Assembly (NCBI GenBank): GCA_964608095.1
Contig: CAZSMK010000068.1
Span: 62,001 to 126,000 of the forward strand
Length of the DNA stretch: 64,000 nucleotides
Direction of reading: 5' to 3'
From: CAZSMK01 sp964608095
GTDB lineage: Bacteria; Sumerlaeota; Sumerlaeia; MWCT01; JAGHBZ01
Shown one piece after another: positions 1-9,222 of this stretch. Under the pieces are notes generated by a model that saw only the letters and a program-made list of their open reading frames with translations, did not search any database and was not told where the DNA came from. The translations under genes were made by a program, and so were the position numbers. The stretch's first letter is position 1; every line of letters starts with the position of its first letter.

Positions 1-1133
1 ACCTTGATACCCGGATGAAAGAGAACGTCGACCTTCTTTGCCGTGCGGTTTCGAATTCCCTCAACCACGCTCACCCAATGAAACGGTTCGGTAAGCGAGC
101 TGCCGCCGCCTGCAGGGAAGCCCGGATGGGCATTGGCGCCGATAACGGCGATCGTGCTCAGCTCGGTCGCATCGAGTGGCAACAGGTGTTCCTCGTTCTT
201 GAGAAGCACGATGCCTTCCCGCGCGATCTCGAGTGCGACGCGTGCGCTCTCCGGATCGTCCACGGGTATGGATTCATTCGTCTGGTCTCTATCGAGAAAT
301 CCCGCCCGCACAATGACACGAAGTATACGCCGAACCTTATCGTTAATTGTCTCGACATCGAGTTCGCCCGACTCGATAGCGGGAATAAGATTAAGACGGT
401 TCATAAACTCGCCGGAAGGCATTTCAAGGTCGAGCCCGCCGCGAGCGGCTGACAACGCGTCATGCGTTGCGCCCCAATCCGACATCAGTACGCCGTCGAA
501 TCCCCACTCCTTTTTGAGAATTCGGTTGTTGAGGAAATCGTTCTCCGTACACCATGCACCGTTCACAAGATTATAAGCAGCCATGATGCAGGCTGCTCCC
601 CCTTCCTCAACAGCTGCCCGAAATGCCGGCAGGTAGATTTCGCGCAGTGTTCGTTCATCCAGTTCGGAACTCACATTTTGTCGTTCGTATTCCTGGTTAT
701 TGCACGCAAAGTGTTTTATCGTTGCGAGAACGCCTTGCTGTTGAACATTGCGGGTTACGGCAACGGCGAAGCGTGCAGCGAGAAAAGGGTCTTCTCCGAG
801 ATATTCGAAGTTGCGCCCACAGATGGGAACGCGGTGGATATTGACGCCGGGTGCAAGCCAGATATGCACACCACGCGCACGTGCGTCACGCCCTATTGCG
901 GCGCCGAATTGTGCGGCGAGTTTGAGATTCCACGTCGCAGCAAGGCATATACCGCCCGGATATGCCGTCGAAGGGCCATAATTCCTCACGCCCACAGGTC
1001 CGTCCGACATCTTGATTGCCGGAATACCGAGCCGTTCGAGAGGTCTGATGAAAAACTCGTCGTGTCCGCCGATATAGTCGAGCTTCTCCTCAAGCGTCAT
1101 CCCGTTCAGCAGGTTCTCCACTCGTTCTTCCAC
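1..1133 (-). CDS. GH3 beta-glucosidase (partial, C-terminus beyond left edge)
   Basis: An open minus-strand frame runs from a GTG at 1133 off the left edge, giving 377 visible residues. It reads as a glycoside hydrolase family 3 enzyme, which removes terminal beta-linked glucose or related sugars. The substrate pocket KMSDGPVGVR is near residue 41, the KHFACNNQE motif near residue 140, and the nucleophile aspartate is D219 in VLMSDWGATHD; the start of the second alpha/beta domain (GIVLLKNE) follows. The GTG is chosen because GGAGG lies 5 bases upstream, inside the gap after the GH20 stop. No signal peptide is seen at this start, so it may be cytoplasmic. It lies 20 bases downstream of the GH20 gene and is probably co-transcribed with it. 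Sugar specificity cannot be read from the sequence. Confidence 0.9.
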   Translation of the reverse strand, partial: MEERVENLLNGMTLEEKLDYIGGHDEFFIRPLERLGIPAIKMSDGPVGVRNYGPSTAYPGGICLAATWNLKLAAQFGAAIGRDARARGVHIWLAPGVNIHRVPICGRNFEYLGEDPFLAARFAVAVTRNVQQQGVLATIKHFACNNQEYERQNVSSELDERTLREIYLPAFRAAVEEGGAACIMAAYNLVNGAWCTENDFLNNRILKKEWGFDGVLMSDWGATHDALSAARGGLDLEMPSGEFMNRLNLIPAIESGELDVETINDKVRRILRVIVRAGFLDRDQTNESIPVDDPESARVALEIAREGIVLLKNEEHLLPLDATELSTIAVIGANAHPGFPAGGGSSLTEPFHWVSVVEGIRNRTAKKVDVLFHPGIK

Positions 1134-1153
1134 TACGTCCTCCAGCAAATCAA

Positions 1154-3178
1154 CTATTGTGACTCCTTTTTCAAGCGGACTTCGCCTTTTGAATCGGTTC
1201 CCCCGACCGACGCCAGGTTCGCTCGAATCGTATACACGGCATCCGGTTTTCTCGACTCAAGTTCAAGTTTATAGACAATGTTGCGTTTATCGTGTCCACT
1301 CCAGCCGGTGTGGGTATCTCGATGAATCTCTTTGCCGTTCTCGAGTAGCGCCACCCACTCGAGTTGTATAGCAGAGCTCCCTGCGGTGTAAAGGAAGATT
1401 GCCTCATAGACACCGGCATCATCGATCATTTTGGAGACGTCCCACTCGAGCGTGACGCCTTCCTCGCTCATCCGGTCAGGTCTCCAATCGCCTACAAGGG
1501 TTGAGCCCTTGATAGACGCGCCCAGTTCGTCTTTACCATACTTGACGCCGATAATTTCCAACCGCTTGTAATGCCGGGTCATGCGTTTCTTGAAATCCTT
1601 CCAATCGCGTTTGTCCTCAGGCGACCAGGCGACTTCCGAGAGTGCCGTCAGGCGTGGGTAGACCTGGAAATCGTAGCGGTCGCGAGTCGGCACCCATTCG
1701 GTCCACATGTTTCCCTCGAGTCCGATGACATGGTGTGCCTTATCCGACGAGAGCTCGTCCGGTATCGGTTCAAACGAGTAGGATTCCTCGAGCGGGGTTG
1801 TCGCGTAACTATAATCCAGGTAACAATGAGATGTCGGAGACATAATGACGTCATGTCCTTGCCCCGCAGCTTCGATTCCGCCTTTGATGCCGCGCCACGA
1901 CTGCACGATTGCGCCCGGGGCAAGACCACCCTCGAGGATTTCGTCCCACCCGATCAGACGCCTGCCTTTACTCGTGAGATATGCATCTATGCGTTTGATA
2001 AAATAGCTCTGGAGTTCATGTTCGTCTTTGAGGTTCTCCGTTTTGATTCGTGCCTGACATTTCGGGCATTCTTTCCACCGCTCTTTCGGGCATTCGTCGC
2101 CTCCGATATGGATATAAGGCGAAGGGAACAACATCATCACCTCGTCGAGCACATTCTCGAGAAACGTAAAAGTCTCCTCTTTTCCCACGCAATAGACATC
2201 TCTGAACACACCCCAGCGGTTGGCGACTTCGTATGGACCGCCGGAGCAGCCGAGCTCCGGATAGCTCGCCAGCGCCGCGGTGGAATGTCCCGGCAATTCA
2301 ACCTCGGGAACTACGGTGACATGGCGCGACGCCGCATACGCCACGATCTCCCGGATATCTTCCTGTGAATAATAGCCGCCGTAGCGCGAGCCGTCCTTCT
2401 CGATTCGCCATGCGCCGATTTCGGTCAGTTTGGGATACCGCATGATCTCGATTCGCCATCCTTGATCTTCGGTCAGGTGCCAGTGCAGACGATTCATTTT
2501 GTGCAATGCCAGCAGGTCGATGGCGCGTTTGACCGTCTCCTTGTCGAAGAAATGCCGGCAACAGTCGAACAGATGACCGCGCCACTCGAACCGCGGCTTG
2601 TCTTTAATAGATACACACGGTATCGACCATTCGATACCATCGACTTGCGAATCACTGAATATTTCGACTGGCAGGAGCTGGCGTAACGTCTGGCACGCGT
2701 AAAATATTCCCGCGGGTTTGGCTGCCGCGGCTTCTATCCTGTCTTTCTGGACGCGGAGATGATACCCCTCGTCTCCAAGCGCGACAAGGGTCGGATCGAG
2801 CTTTAAATAAATGAAATTCGATTCAGTGTTGTTATCATCCTCCGTAACCTCGAGGGAAAAACCGGTCGCAGGCGCAAGGGCATCAGCTAAATAGCGCGCC
2901 TCCGGTTGTGTTCCGAACCCTGCAATTATTTTGGAGTCCGATTTCAATATAAATATACCCTCGCCCGGCACTGTTTCCATTGGCTCAGGAATGATTCCTA
3001 ATGAATCGGGTCGTGGCGAGCCCTTCGGTTCGCTACGGGAAATCTGCCTACTCATAACATCCTCCGAAAATACAAAAATCGTGATTAGAATCAATATTAT
3101 GAGAAACACGCCGGTAGTAAGACGAGGGGCGATTACGTGTCTTCTCATAAGGTCGCAAATATGTCGCCGAAAAGACAT
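1154..3178 (-). CDS. GH20 beta-N-acetylhexosaminidase, membrane-anchored or exported
   Basis: This 674-residue protein belongs to glycoside hydrolase family 20, which releases terminal GlcNAc or GalNAc from chitin oligomers, glycans or peptidoglycan. Residues 20-40 form a hydrophobic segment that would anchor or export it. A GH20b-like N-terminal domain spans about 60-190 and the TIM barrel about 195-530. The catalytic Asp-Glu pair is D361-E362 in HIGGDE, with the substrate-side motif LHWHLTEDQGWR near 231. A beta-rich tail of about 100 residues follows. The ATG at 3178 is preferred over an ATG 12 codons upstream because AAAGGAG sits 7 bases before it. GH3 follows 20 bases downstream, so the pair likely processes amino-sugar or glucose-containing polymers. 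Confidence 0.95.
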   Translation of the reverse strand: MSFRRHICDLMRRHVIAPRLTTGVFLIILILITIFVFSEDVMSRQISRSEPKGSPRPDSLGIIPEPMETVPGEGIFILKSDSKIIAGFGTQPEARYLADALAPATGFSLEVTEDDNNTESNFIYLKLDPTLVALGDEGYHLRVQKDRIEAAAAKPAGIFYACQTLRQLLPVEIFSDSQVDGIEWSIPCVSIKDKPRFEWRGHLFDCCRHFFDKETVKRAIDLLALHKMNRLHWHLTEDQGWRIEIMRYPKLTEIGAWRIEKDGSRYGGYYSQEDIREIVAYAASRHVTVVPEVELPGHSTAALASYPELGCSGGPYEVANRWGVFRDVYCVGKEETFTFLENVLDEVMMLFPSPYIHIGGDECPKERWKECPKCQARIKTENLKDEHELQSYFIKRIDAYLTSKGRRLIGWDEILEGGLAPGAIVQSWRGIKGGIEAAGQGHDVIMSPTSHCYLDYSYATTPLEESYSFEPIPDELSSDKAHHVIGLEGNMWTEWVPTRDRYDFQVYPRLTALSEVAWSPEDKRDWKDFKKRMTRHYKRLEIIGVKYGKDELGASIKGSTLVGDWRPDRMSEEGVTLEWDVSKMIDDAGVYEAIFLYTAGSSAIQLEWVALLENGKEIHRDTHTGWSGHDKRNIVYKLELESRKPDAVYTIRANLASVGGTDSKGEVRLKKESQ

Positions 3179-3434
3179 TTGTCTTCTCCTTTCATTGGAA
3201 CAAAAGATTAACACGGATTTTCCGCAGACAACCTTACATCCAATGCATGGGAATTTAAATTAAACAGCCTGAACACCCTCAATTGCAAGGTTTTTCGAAA
3301 GCGGTAACATTTGAAGATGCCTGGAATGATTCTTTGTTAGACTTCAACAATAAGCCCAATCTTATTGGAAAGCGATTGGTGTAACGTGTAACTGACAAGA
3401 GGTGAACAAGGACTTCTCGTTGAAGGGAAGTTAT

Positions 3435-6101
3435 TCACTTGTTTTCCGAGGAGAGAGCGCTGAAGAAGGCGTTCATTGCATCGTCGAGTTTCTCGGGTTG
3501 TTTGCCGCCGGCTTGCGCCATTTCCGCACGACCACCTCCACCGCCGCCAAGCGGTTTCGCCACCATGTTTATCAGCTTTTGTGCCGGATACTCGGAAGAT
3601 ATATCGGAAGTCACAGAACAGATCAGCTGCACCTTCTGGTTGTCCGGCTCAACCGTGGCAAGAAGAACGATGACGCGCTTTTTCAACTTTGATTTGATAA
3701 CATCCGCAAGATTTCGGAGCTGCTCCTGGCTTAAACCTTCAAATCTATGGGTTACAACCTTGATATCGTTGACCACCCGTGCATTTGCAATGATTTCGTC
3801 CACTTCAGAAAGAACATTCTTTTGTTTGAGCTGTTGTAGTTCGCGTTTAAGCTCTTTGGTCTCCGCTGCGAGCGTCTGGACACGTTCAAATGCTTCTTCC
3901 GGCGAGACGTTGAAGTGGTGGGCGATTTTGCCGAGTTCCTGGCGTTGGCGGTACAGATGTTCAAACGCAGCCATTCCCGCCTTTGCCTCGATTCGGCGTA
4001 CACCCGCGGCTATGCTTGATTCGCCCGTGATAATAAACGTGCCGATTTTGCCGGTGCGGTCAAGGTGCGTTCCCCCGCAGAATTCCATGCTGAAATCGCC
4101 TATCTTGAGAACACGTACCACCGCGCCGTACTTCTCACCAAATGGTGCAATTGCGCCGAGTGTCTTTGCCTCCTCGAGCGGGAGCACCATCACTTCCGTG
4201 GCTATATCCTCGGCGATTTTTTCGTTTACCATCCGCTCGACCCGGTATAGCTGCTCGGGCGTCAATGCCTCGATATGGGTGAAATCAAATCTCAAATGTT
4301 CCGGATGCACCATCGAGCCGGACTGGGTGATATGTGTGCCAACAATGCGTTTCAGGGCGCCCTGGAGAAGATGAGTGACCGTATGGTGCCGCATAATGGC
4401 AAGGCGACGTTCCTTATCGATACGTGCGGTAACCGTATCACCGACATTGAAACTCCCCTGACGCACTTCCCCGATATGTATAAAGATATCAGCGGGTGTG
4501 CGTTCTGTTTCCTTGACGTCGAATATCGCGGTATCGGTCGTAAGTGTGCCGGTATCCCCGACCTGACCCCCGGCTTCACCGTAAAAGGGCGTTTTATCGA
4601 GTACCAGCATCGCTATCATATCGCATTCAACGCGCTCGATACGCCGGTTCTCGGAATCGAATATAGCCATAATGCGTGCCTTGTCTTCGAAGCGTTCATA
4701 ACCGGAAAAGCGAGTCGCCCCATACTGTTTAACCACGTCTTCAAGCAGTGCATCGAGTTTCTCGAATGCATGACCGCCTTTCCATGCGGCGCGCGCCACG
4801 CATTTCTGTTCTTCAAGGCATTTCTCAAAGCCGGTCAGGTCAACGCCTACCCCTTCTTCCGTGGCAATCTCTTTTGTCAACTCAACGGGAAAACCATAAG
4901 TATCGTAAAGCCGGAAAACTTCCTCGCCCGGAATATCCTTTTCGCCGCACTTTTTGACTTTAGCGACCAGTCCTTCGAGCAGCTCCATCCCTAGAGAGAG
5001 AGTTTTGTGAAACCGCTCCTCCTCGAACCGGATTATTTTTTTGACTTGCTCCGGGTGCGAAGTGATTTCAGGATATGCGTTGCCCATCAAATCAACCACC
5101 ACATCGACGAGTTTGAACATCGCCGGCTCGTTAAGACCGAGTTTTTTGTAGTGGCGCACCGCGCGTCGGAGAACACGCCGCAGAACATACCCGCGCCCTT
5201 CGTTCGAAGGCGTCACACCCTCGCTGATGACGAACACAAGTCCCCGAATATGGTCAGTGACCACGTTCAGCGAAAGTGTCGTCCGACGGTCCTGTTTGTA
5301 ATCCACGCCGATCATGTCTGCGGCTGCAGACACAATCGGGTAGAGAAGATCCGTCTCGAAAAGGCTGTCTTTATTTTGAACAACACAGGCGAGTCGTTCC
5401 AGACCCATACCGGTATCTATTCCGCGGTTTTTCAGAGGTATACGAGTTCCATCCATCTGTTGAAAATATTGGGGAAATACCATGTTCCAGAACTCGAGAA
5501 ACCGGTCACAGTCGCAGCCGACAGTACAGTTCGGCTTACCACAGCTTCGCTCCTCGCCCATATCGACGTAAAGTTCGCTGCAAGGACCGCATGCGCCGGT
5601 TTCACCGGCAGGTCCCCAGAAATTGTCCTCGTCGCCAAGCGAGACAATGCGGTCAGTCGCAAGCCCTATCTCCTTGTGCCAGATCTCAAATGCTTCATCG
5701 TCATCCTTGTGTACAGATGCATAAAGGCGGTCGGGTGGAATCTTGAGCACTACCGTGCAGAATTCCCATGCCCATTGAATCGCCTCACGTTTGAAATAAT
5801 CGCCGAAACTGAAGTTGCCGAGCATCTCGAAGAAAGTAAGATGCCGCAACGTTTTGCCGACATTCTCGAGGTCGCTCCCTTTGCCTCCCGCACGAAAACA
5901 TTTCTGCACCGTGGTGGAGCGTGTGTAAGGAAGGGGGTCAACCGTGCCCGCCCATAACGGTTTAAACTGCACCATTCCGGCGGTAGTGAAGAGCAATGTC
6001 GGATCATCCGGCGGAATGAGCGGCGCACTCGGGATATGCCGATGTCCGCGCTCCTTAAAAAACTCTATATATAATTCACGCAATTCTGACGACGTAAACA
6101 T
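3435..6101 (-). CDS. alaS: Alanyl-tRNA synthetase
   Basis: The 888-residue product charges tRNA-Ala with alanine and edits mischarged Ser or Gly. The class II catalytic domain begins at the N-terminus (SAPLIPPDDPTLLFTTAGM). The editing domain carries the zinc ligands HTVTH and CGGTH. The C-terminal DHHA1/C-Ala domain ends with a glycine-rich run followed by RAEMAQAGG, as in bacterial AlaS. Length and domain order are normal. Several long plus-strand open frames lie opposite this gene; they have no homology and are shadows. It is a single-gene unit with about 220 bases free on the downstream side and 205 upstream. Confidence 0.98.
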   Translation of the reverse strand: MFTSSELRELYIEFFKERGHRHIPSAPLIPPDDPTLLFTTAGMVQFKPLWAGTVDPLPYTRSTTVQKCFRAGGKGSDLENVGKTLRHLTFFEMLGNFSFGDYFKREAIQWAWEFCTVVLKIPPDRLYASVHKDDDEAFEIWHKEIGLATDRIVSLGDEDNFWGPAGETGACGPCSELYVDMGEERSCGKPNCTVGCDCDRFLEFWNMVFPQYFQQMDGTRIPLKNRGIDTGMGLERLACVVQNKDSLFETDLLYPIVSAAADMIGVDYKQDRRTTLSLNVVTDHIRGLVFVISEGVTPSNEGRGYVLRRVLRRAVRHYKKLGLNEPAMFKLVDVVVDLMGNAYPEITSHPEQVKKIIRFEEERFHKTLSLGMELLEGLVAKVKKCGEKDIPGEEVFRLYDTYGFPVELTKEIATEEGVGVDLTGFEKCLEEQKCVARAAWKGGHAFEKLDALLEDVVKQYGATRFSGYERFEDKARIMAIFDSENRRIERVECDMIAMLVLDKTPFYGEAGGQVGDTGTLTTDTAIFDVKETERTPADIFIHIGEVRQGSFNVGDTVTARIDKERRLAIMRHHTVTHLLQGALKRIVGTHITQSGSMVHPEHLRFDFTHIEALTPEQLYRVERMVNEKIAEDIATEVMVLPLEEAKTLGAIAPFGEKYGAVVRVLKIGDFSMEFCGGTHLDRTGKIGTFIITGESSIAAGVRRIEAKAGMAAFEHLYRQRQELGKIAHHFNVSPEEAFERVQTLAAETKELKRELQQLKQKNVLSEVDEIIANARVVNDIKVVTHRFEGLSQEQLRNLADVIKSKLKKRVIVLLATVEPDNQKVQLICSVTSDISSEYPAQKLINMVAKPLGGGGGGRAEMAQAGGKQPEKLDDAMNAFFSALSSENK

Positions 6102-6194
6102 CGCTCGCCTTATACTCCCTCGAATTTAACAAGGATTAAGCATCAAGTGTAACGATAGAGCAAACCATGTGTCAAACAGATATACCCGTCTACC

Positions 6195-6231
6195 CGGCTC
6201 GCCTTCCGACCCGCCACTTGGCGGGGAGCCG
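6195..6231. repeat. Two-tier inverted repeat between alaS and a glycosyltransferase
   Basis: An outer arm CGGCTC (6195-6200) pairs with GAGCCG (6226-6231), and an inner hairpin CCCGCC-ACTT-GGCGGG spans 6210-6225. There is no run of T on either side, so it does not look like an intrinsic terminator. It lies in the divergent gap and could be a short interspersed palindrome or a structured leader for either gene. Confidence 0.45.
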
Positions 6232-6306
6232 CTATTGCAAATTGCTATTGCCCTTAATCTTGGACCATAGCTATAATACTCGACATCAGCCGGGATAACG
6301 AACACG

Positions 6307-7536
6307 ATGAAAAAAATCATAACAGCGATAGGACTGCTGGCAAGGCTCTTTGTAAATTGTCTCGATGCTGTGTTATTCCGCCTACTTGTAAGGAGAGTGC
6401 TCTTTCGGTCGCATGAAAAACGTCCCCCCATTATACTGATATCGTTTATTGAATGGCAGGGAGCGTTTCAACGACCACAGCACCTTGCGCAGGAGCTTGC
6501 CCGCATGGGGTACGAGGTGTTCTATTTCAGCCTGCTTCGAATACACCGCGCCGTCGCGCATCCTGAATGGACACCATACACATCGGCACAAAAGGAAGAG
6601 AAGGGGCTAACCGTGGTTACGCCTCTGGCATTCCCCCTGGACTCCAGATACAATTTTTTCCGCACGTTGAATAATGCCATTCTTTTGCGAAATATCCACC
6701 GCCTGTGCAATGCGTTTCAGCCGCCGTTTCTTATAGTTAACGCACCCTATTTCAACTCCTGTGTCTTCAATATCTCTTACAATAAACTCCTGTATGACGT
6801 TATGGACGAATTGACGGCGGACAAAATGGGCAGCCGATTGAAAGCGGATGAGCAAATCCTCCTTAACGGAGCAAATATGGTTACCAGCGGAACAACGGGA
6901 GTAGCAGAACTTAAAAAAGGCATCCGTCCTGATATTAGATTTGTTTCCTGCGGTGTTGATTACGACCACTTTGCCCGTGCCGCCCTTGCAGAACCTGAAG
7001 TTCCCGAAGATATTTCACATATACCGCATCCTGTAGTTGGTTATTTTGGGGCTGTGAACGAGCGGATTGATTACGCTCTTGTAAGAACACTTGCCGAAAA
7101 GTTGCCCGAGGTTAATTTTTTATACATAGGACCGGTCTCCGTAAACGTTTCCATGCTCTCTAACCTCGCGAACATCTTTTTTATCGGGTGGCGCTCATAC
7201 GACTCGCTACCCGAATATCTTCGGACTTTCGACATTGCCTCGGTTCCCTATCGTCTCGAAGACGGCGTCGAGTATGTGAATCCTGTCAAGATACTCGAGT
7301 ATCTTGCAGGCGGAAAACCGGTTATTTCAACCGACATACCTGACGTGAGACGATTTTACGGCGATGTGGTGTACCTGGCGCCTGATGCACAATGTTTTGT
7401 CGATCACGTTAAGCATATTCTCGCGAATCCCGAACACAGCCGTGACAAAATCCGGCATGGGCAGGAACTCGCCCGGCAGCGCTCATGGCACGCTATGGCT
7501 CAGGAATTCGCCCGTAATCTAATTTCTGTTTTTTGA
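6307..7536 (+). CDS. Glycosyltransferase, TuaH-like / GT4-type
   Basis: This 409-residue protein has a hydrophobic N-terminus (residues 1-30) and then a GT-B-type glycosyltransferase fold. The WQGAFQRPQHLAQ segment near residue 47 and LLYDVMDEL near 160 are typical of the TuaH-like branch that uses nucleotide sugars for surface polysaccharides. The C-terminal donor-binding region contains SVPYRLEDGVEYVNPVKILEY, where the conserved acidic residue and the N/K pair contact the nucleotide sugar, followed by GGKPVISTD. It stands alone between alaS and a pseudopilin gene. The acceptor is unknown. The start ATG has only a weak GGGA upstream, so the exact N-terminus is less certain. Confidence 0.85.
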   Translation: MKKIITAIGLLARLFVNCLDAVLFRLLVRRVLFRSHEKRPPIILISFIEWQGAFQRPQHLAQELARMGYEVFYFSLLRIHRAVAHPEWTPYTSAQKEEKGLTVVTPLAFPLDSRYNFFRTLNNAILLRNIHRLCNAFQPPFLIVNAPYFNSCVFNISYNKLLYDVMDELTADKMGSRLKADEQILLNGANMVTSGTTGVAELKKGIRPDIRFVSCGVDYDHFARAALAEPEVPEDISHIPHPVVGYFGAVNERIDYALVRTLAEKLPEVNFLYIGPVSVNVSMLSNLANIFFIGWRSYDSLPEYLRTFDIASVPYRLEDGVEYVNPVKILEYLAGGKPVISTDIPDVRRFYGDVVYLAPDAQCFVDHVKHILANPEHSRDKIRHGQELARQRSWHAMAQEFARNLISVF

Positions 7537-7696
7537 AAAGCCAATAACGAAAATTCCCGCCCATTTTTTATACCCTTCGTCAGTAATACCAGCTAATTGG
7601 TTGTCTAATTATCGCTACGGCATAGCTAAAAGATTTGATTGAATCGCTTCTAAAATAGTAGCCTTAGGTACTATTTGAGTATGGGGGACCATCAAG

Positions 7697-8275
7697 ATGA
7701 CAAGCGAAAGGGGATTTACACTCATCGAGCTCCTCGTAGTCGTCGCTATCATAGGGATTCTTGCGGCGATAGCCCTGCCGAACTTTCTCGAGGCGCAGGT
7801 CAGGGCAAAAGTGTCACGCGCGGAGAACGATATGCGCACGCTCGCTATCGTCCTCGAGACGTACCGCGTTGATCACAACGATTACATCCCGGAAAATTAC
7901 GTAAGCCCCTTGCTGGTGGATGTCTGGGGGAATTTAGCCCTGCCCAACGCAGTAAAGCTGAAACTTCTTACCACTCCGATTGCTTACATGACCACATTGC
8001 CGCGCGACCCGTTCGACCCAGGCGACGACCCGGTCAACCAGCTCGAGCCACATACTTATCATTACGCCGCCCGTAACGATCCCCTCTATCCCAGCGAAAC
8101 GTTTTTTGATGGGAAAGGCGCAAACGTCGAAAAACGCTATTGCCACTGGATTCTTCAAAGCTACGGACCCGATAGGGGCGTTGACAAAATGTTGTCCTCA
8201 TACTGGCAGTTCCCACGATACGATCCAACAAACGGCACGGTAAGTATCGGGAACATTTTAAGGATGGGACCATAG
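7697..8275 (+). CDS. Type IV prepilin-like pseudopilin (GspG-type)
   Basis: The 192-residue protein starts with a very short leader (MTSERG) before the prepilin peptidase site G|FTLIELLVVVAIIGILAA, with Glu at mature position 5. A long amphipathic helix and a globular domain follow. Cleavage and methylation of the Phe by PilD, then insertion in the inner membrane or a fibre, are expected for this family. The C-terminus ends with YDPTNGTVSIGNILR, which recurs in the pseudopilin at 10921-11538. No secretion-system or pilus assembly genes lie next to it, so it is a solitary pilin whose machinery must be elsewhere. The ATG follows a GGGGG run about 10 bases upstream. Confidence 0.9.
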   Translation: MTSERGFTLIELLVVVAIIGILAAIALPNFLEAQVRAKVSRAENDMRTLAIVLETYRVDHNDYIPENYVSPLLVDVWGNLALPNAVKLKLLTTPIAYMTTLPRDPFDPGDDPVNQLEPHTYHYAARNDPLYPSETFFDGKGANVEKRYCHWILQSYGPDRGVDKMLSSYWQFPRYDPTNGTVSIGNILRMGP

Positions 8276-8497
8276 CGAGCCAGTGCACGACGTTGCGGCT
8301 GAGAAAAAGAATCTCACCTTTGTGTGTCCATTATTTCTTATATCTCCTTTTCTGTCTTATTAGCCCTATAGAAAATTTTTCCTCACAGCACTTCAACAAC
8401 TCCTGGTTTTCTTTTTTATAAAAGACCATTTTTACTTTGATTTTCAACAGGGTTCCGGTTAAAACTGAATCGGTAATTTATCTTCAGGGAGTTCATC

Positions 8498-9211
8498 ATG
8501 CTTAGCGGCTTGACAAAACAGGAACAACACATACTCCTTATCCTCATAATAATTATCACGGCAGGATTGGGATTCCGTCACATTCAAGAATCCAGAGACA
8601 AAAACCTTGTATACATTGACACTACCGGACAAGATATACCAGAATCTTCTCTTTCCGGCGTGGATAAAAGCGCCGATGCGACGGGTTGGAATCTTTCCGG
8701 CAGCGCAGGAACAAAAAGCCCGGATACCTCTTCCTTGGTACCGCCGAAAAAGGATATTAACACCGCAACCGTTGAAGACTTCGACGCAGTGCCCGGAATT
8801 GGAAAGACACGGGCTCAGGCAATTATTCAGTATCGTGACCGGATGGGTGGATTCAAATCGCTCGAACAGGTGAAGGATATAGCCGGCGTGGGTAAAAAAA
8901 TGTTCGCTCTCCTGGAGAACAATTTTTTCGTTGAAGAGGAAACTCCCGCTCGTGCCGCTGATGGATATCCTGATCAGGCGCCACCGGCTGCGCCGCAACA
9001 AACGAGTTCAGCGCACGGTTTTGTCAACATCAATACCGCGTCGGTTCAGCAGTTATGCACCCTTGAAGGAATCGGGGAGACGTTGGCTCAGAGAATTATC
9101 GAGTACCGGGAGAAGTATGGTGGATTCAAATCCATCGAAGAGTTAAAAGACGTACACGGTATCGGCGATGGCAAATTCTCGTTAAACAAAGACAGGATTA
9201 CGATTTATTGA
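8498..9211 (+). CDS. Membrane-anchored protein with two ComEA-type helix-hairpin-helix domains
   Basis: The 237-residue protein has one transmembrane segment (residues 11-27), a polar linker, and two ComEA-like helix-hairpin-helix domains at about 85-145 and 174-233. Each contains INTAxxxxxxxxxGIGxxxAxxIIxYR and GGFKSxExxKDxxGxG. Such domains bind double-stranded DNA without sequence specificity. ComEA proteins usually have one copy and act in DNA uptake; the duplicated domain here is unusual but known. The start has GGGAG 6 bases upstream. It sits after a pseudopilin gene and before a membrane glycosyltransferase, with no other competence gene nearby. A role in DNA uptake is an inference. 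Confidence 0.88.
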   Translation: MLSGLTKQEQHILLILIIIITAGLGFRHIQESRDKNLVYIDTTGQDIPESSLSGVDKSADATGWNLSGSAGTKSPDTSSLVPPKKDINTATVEDFDAVPGIGKTRAQAIIQYRDRMGGFKSLEQVKDIAGVGKKMFALLENNFFVEEETPARAADGYPDQAPPAAPQQTSSAHGFVNINTASVQQLCTLEGIGETLAQRIIEYREKYGGFKSIEELKDVHGIGDGKFSLNKDRITIY

Positions 9212-9222
9212 TTTCAGTCTTC

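Noticed and set aside
4275..5957. Long plus-strand open frames opposite alaS
   Set aside because: They run antisense to a complete alaS, lack ribosome-binding sites and match no family; they are by-products of alaS codon use.
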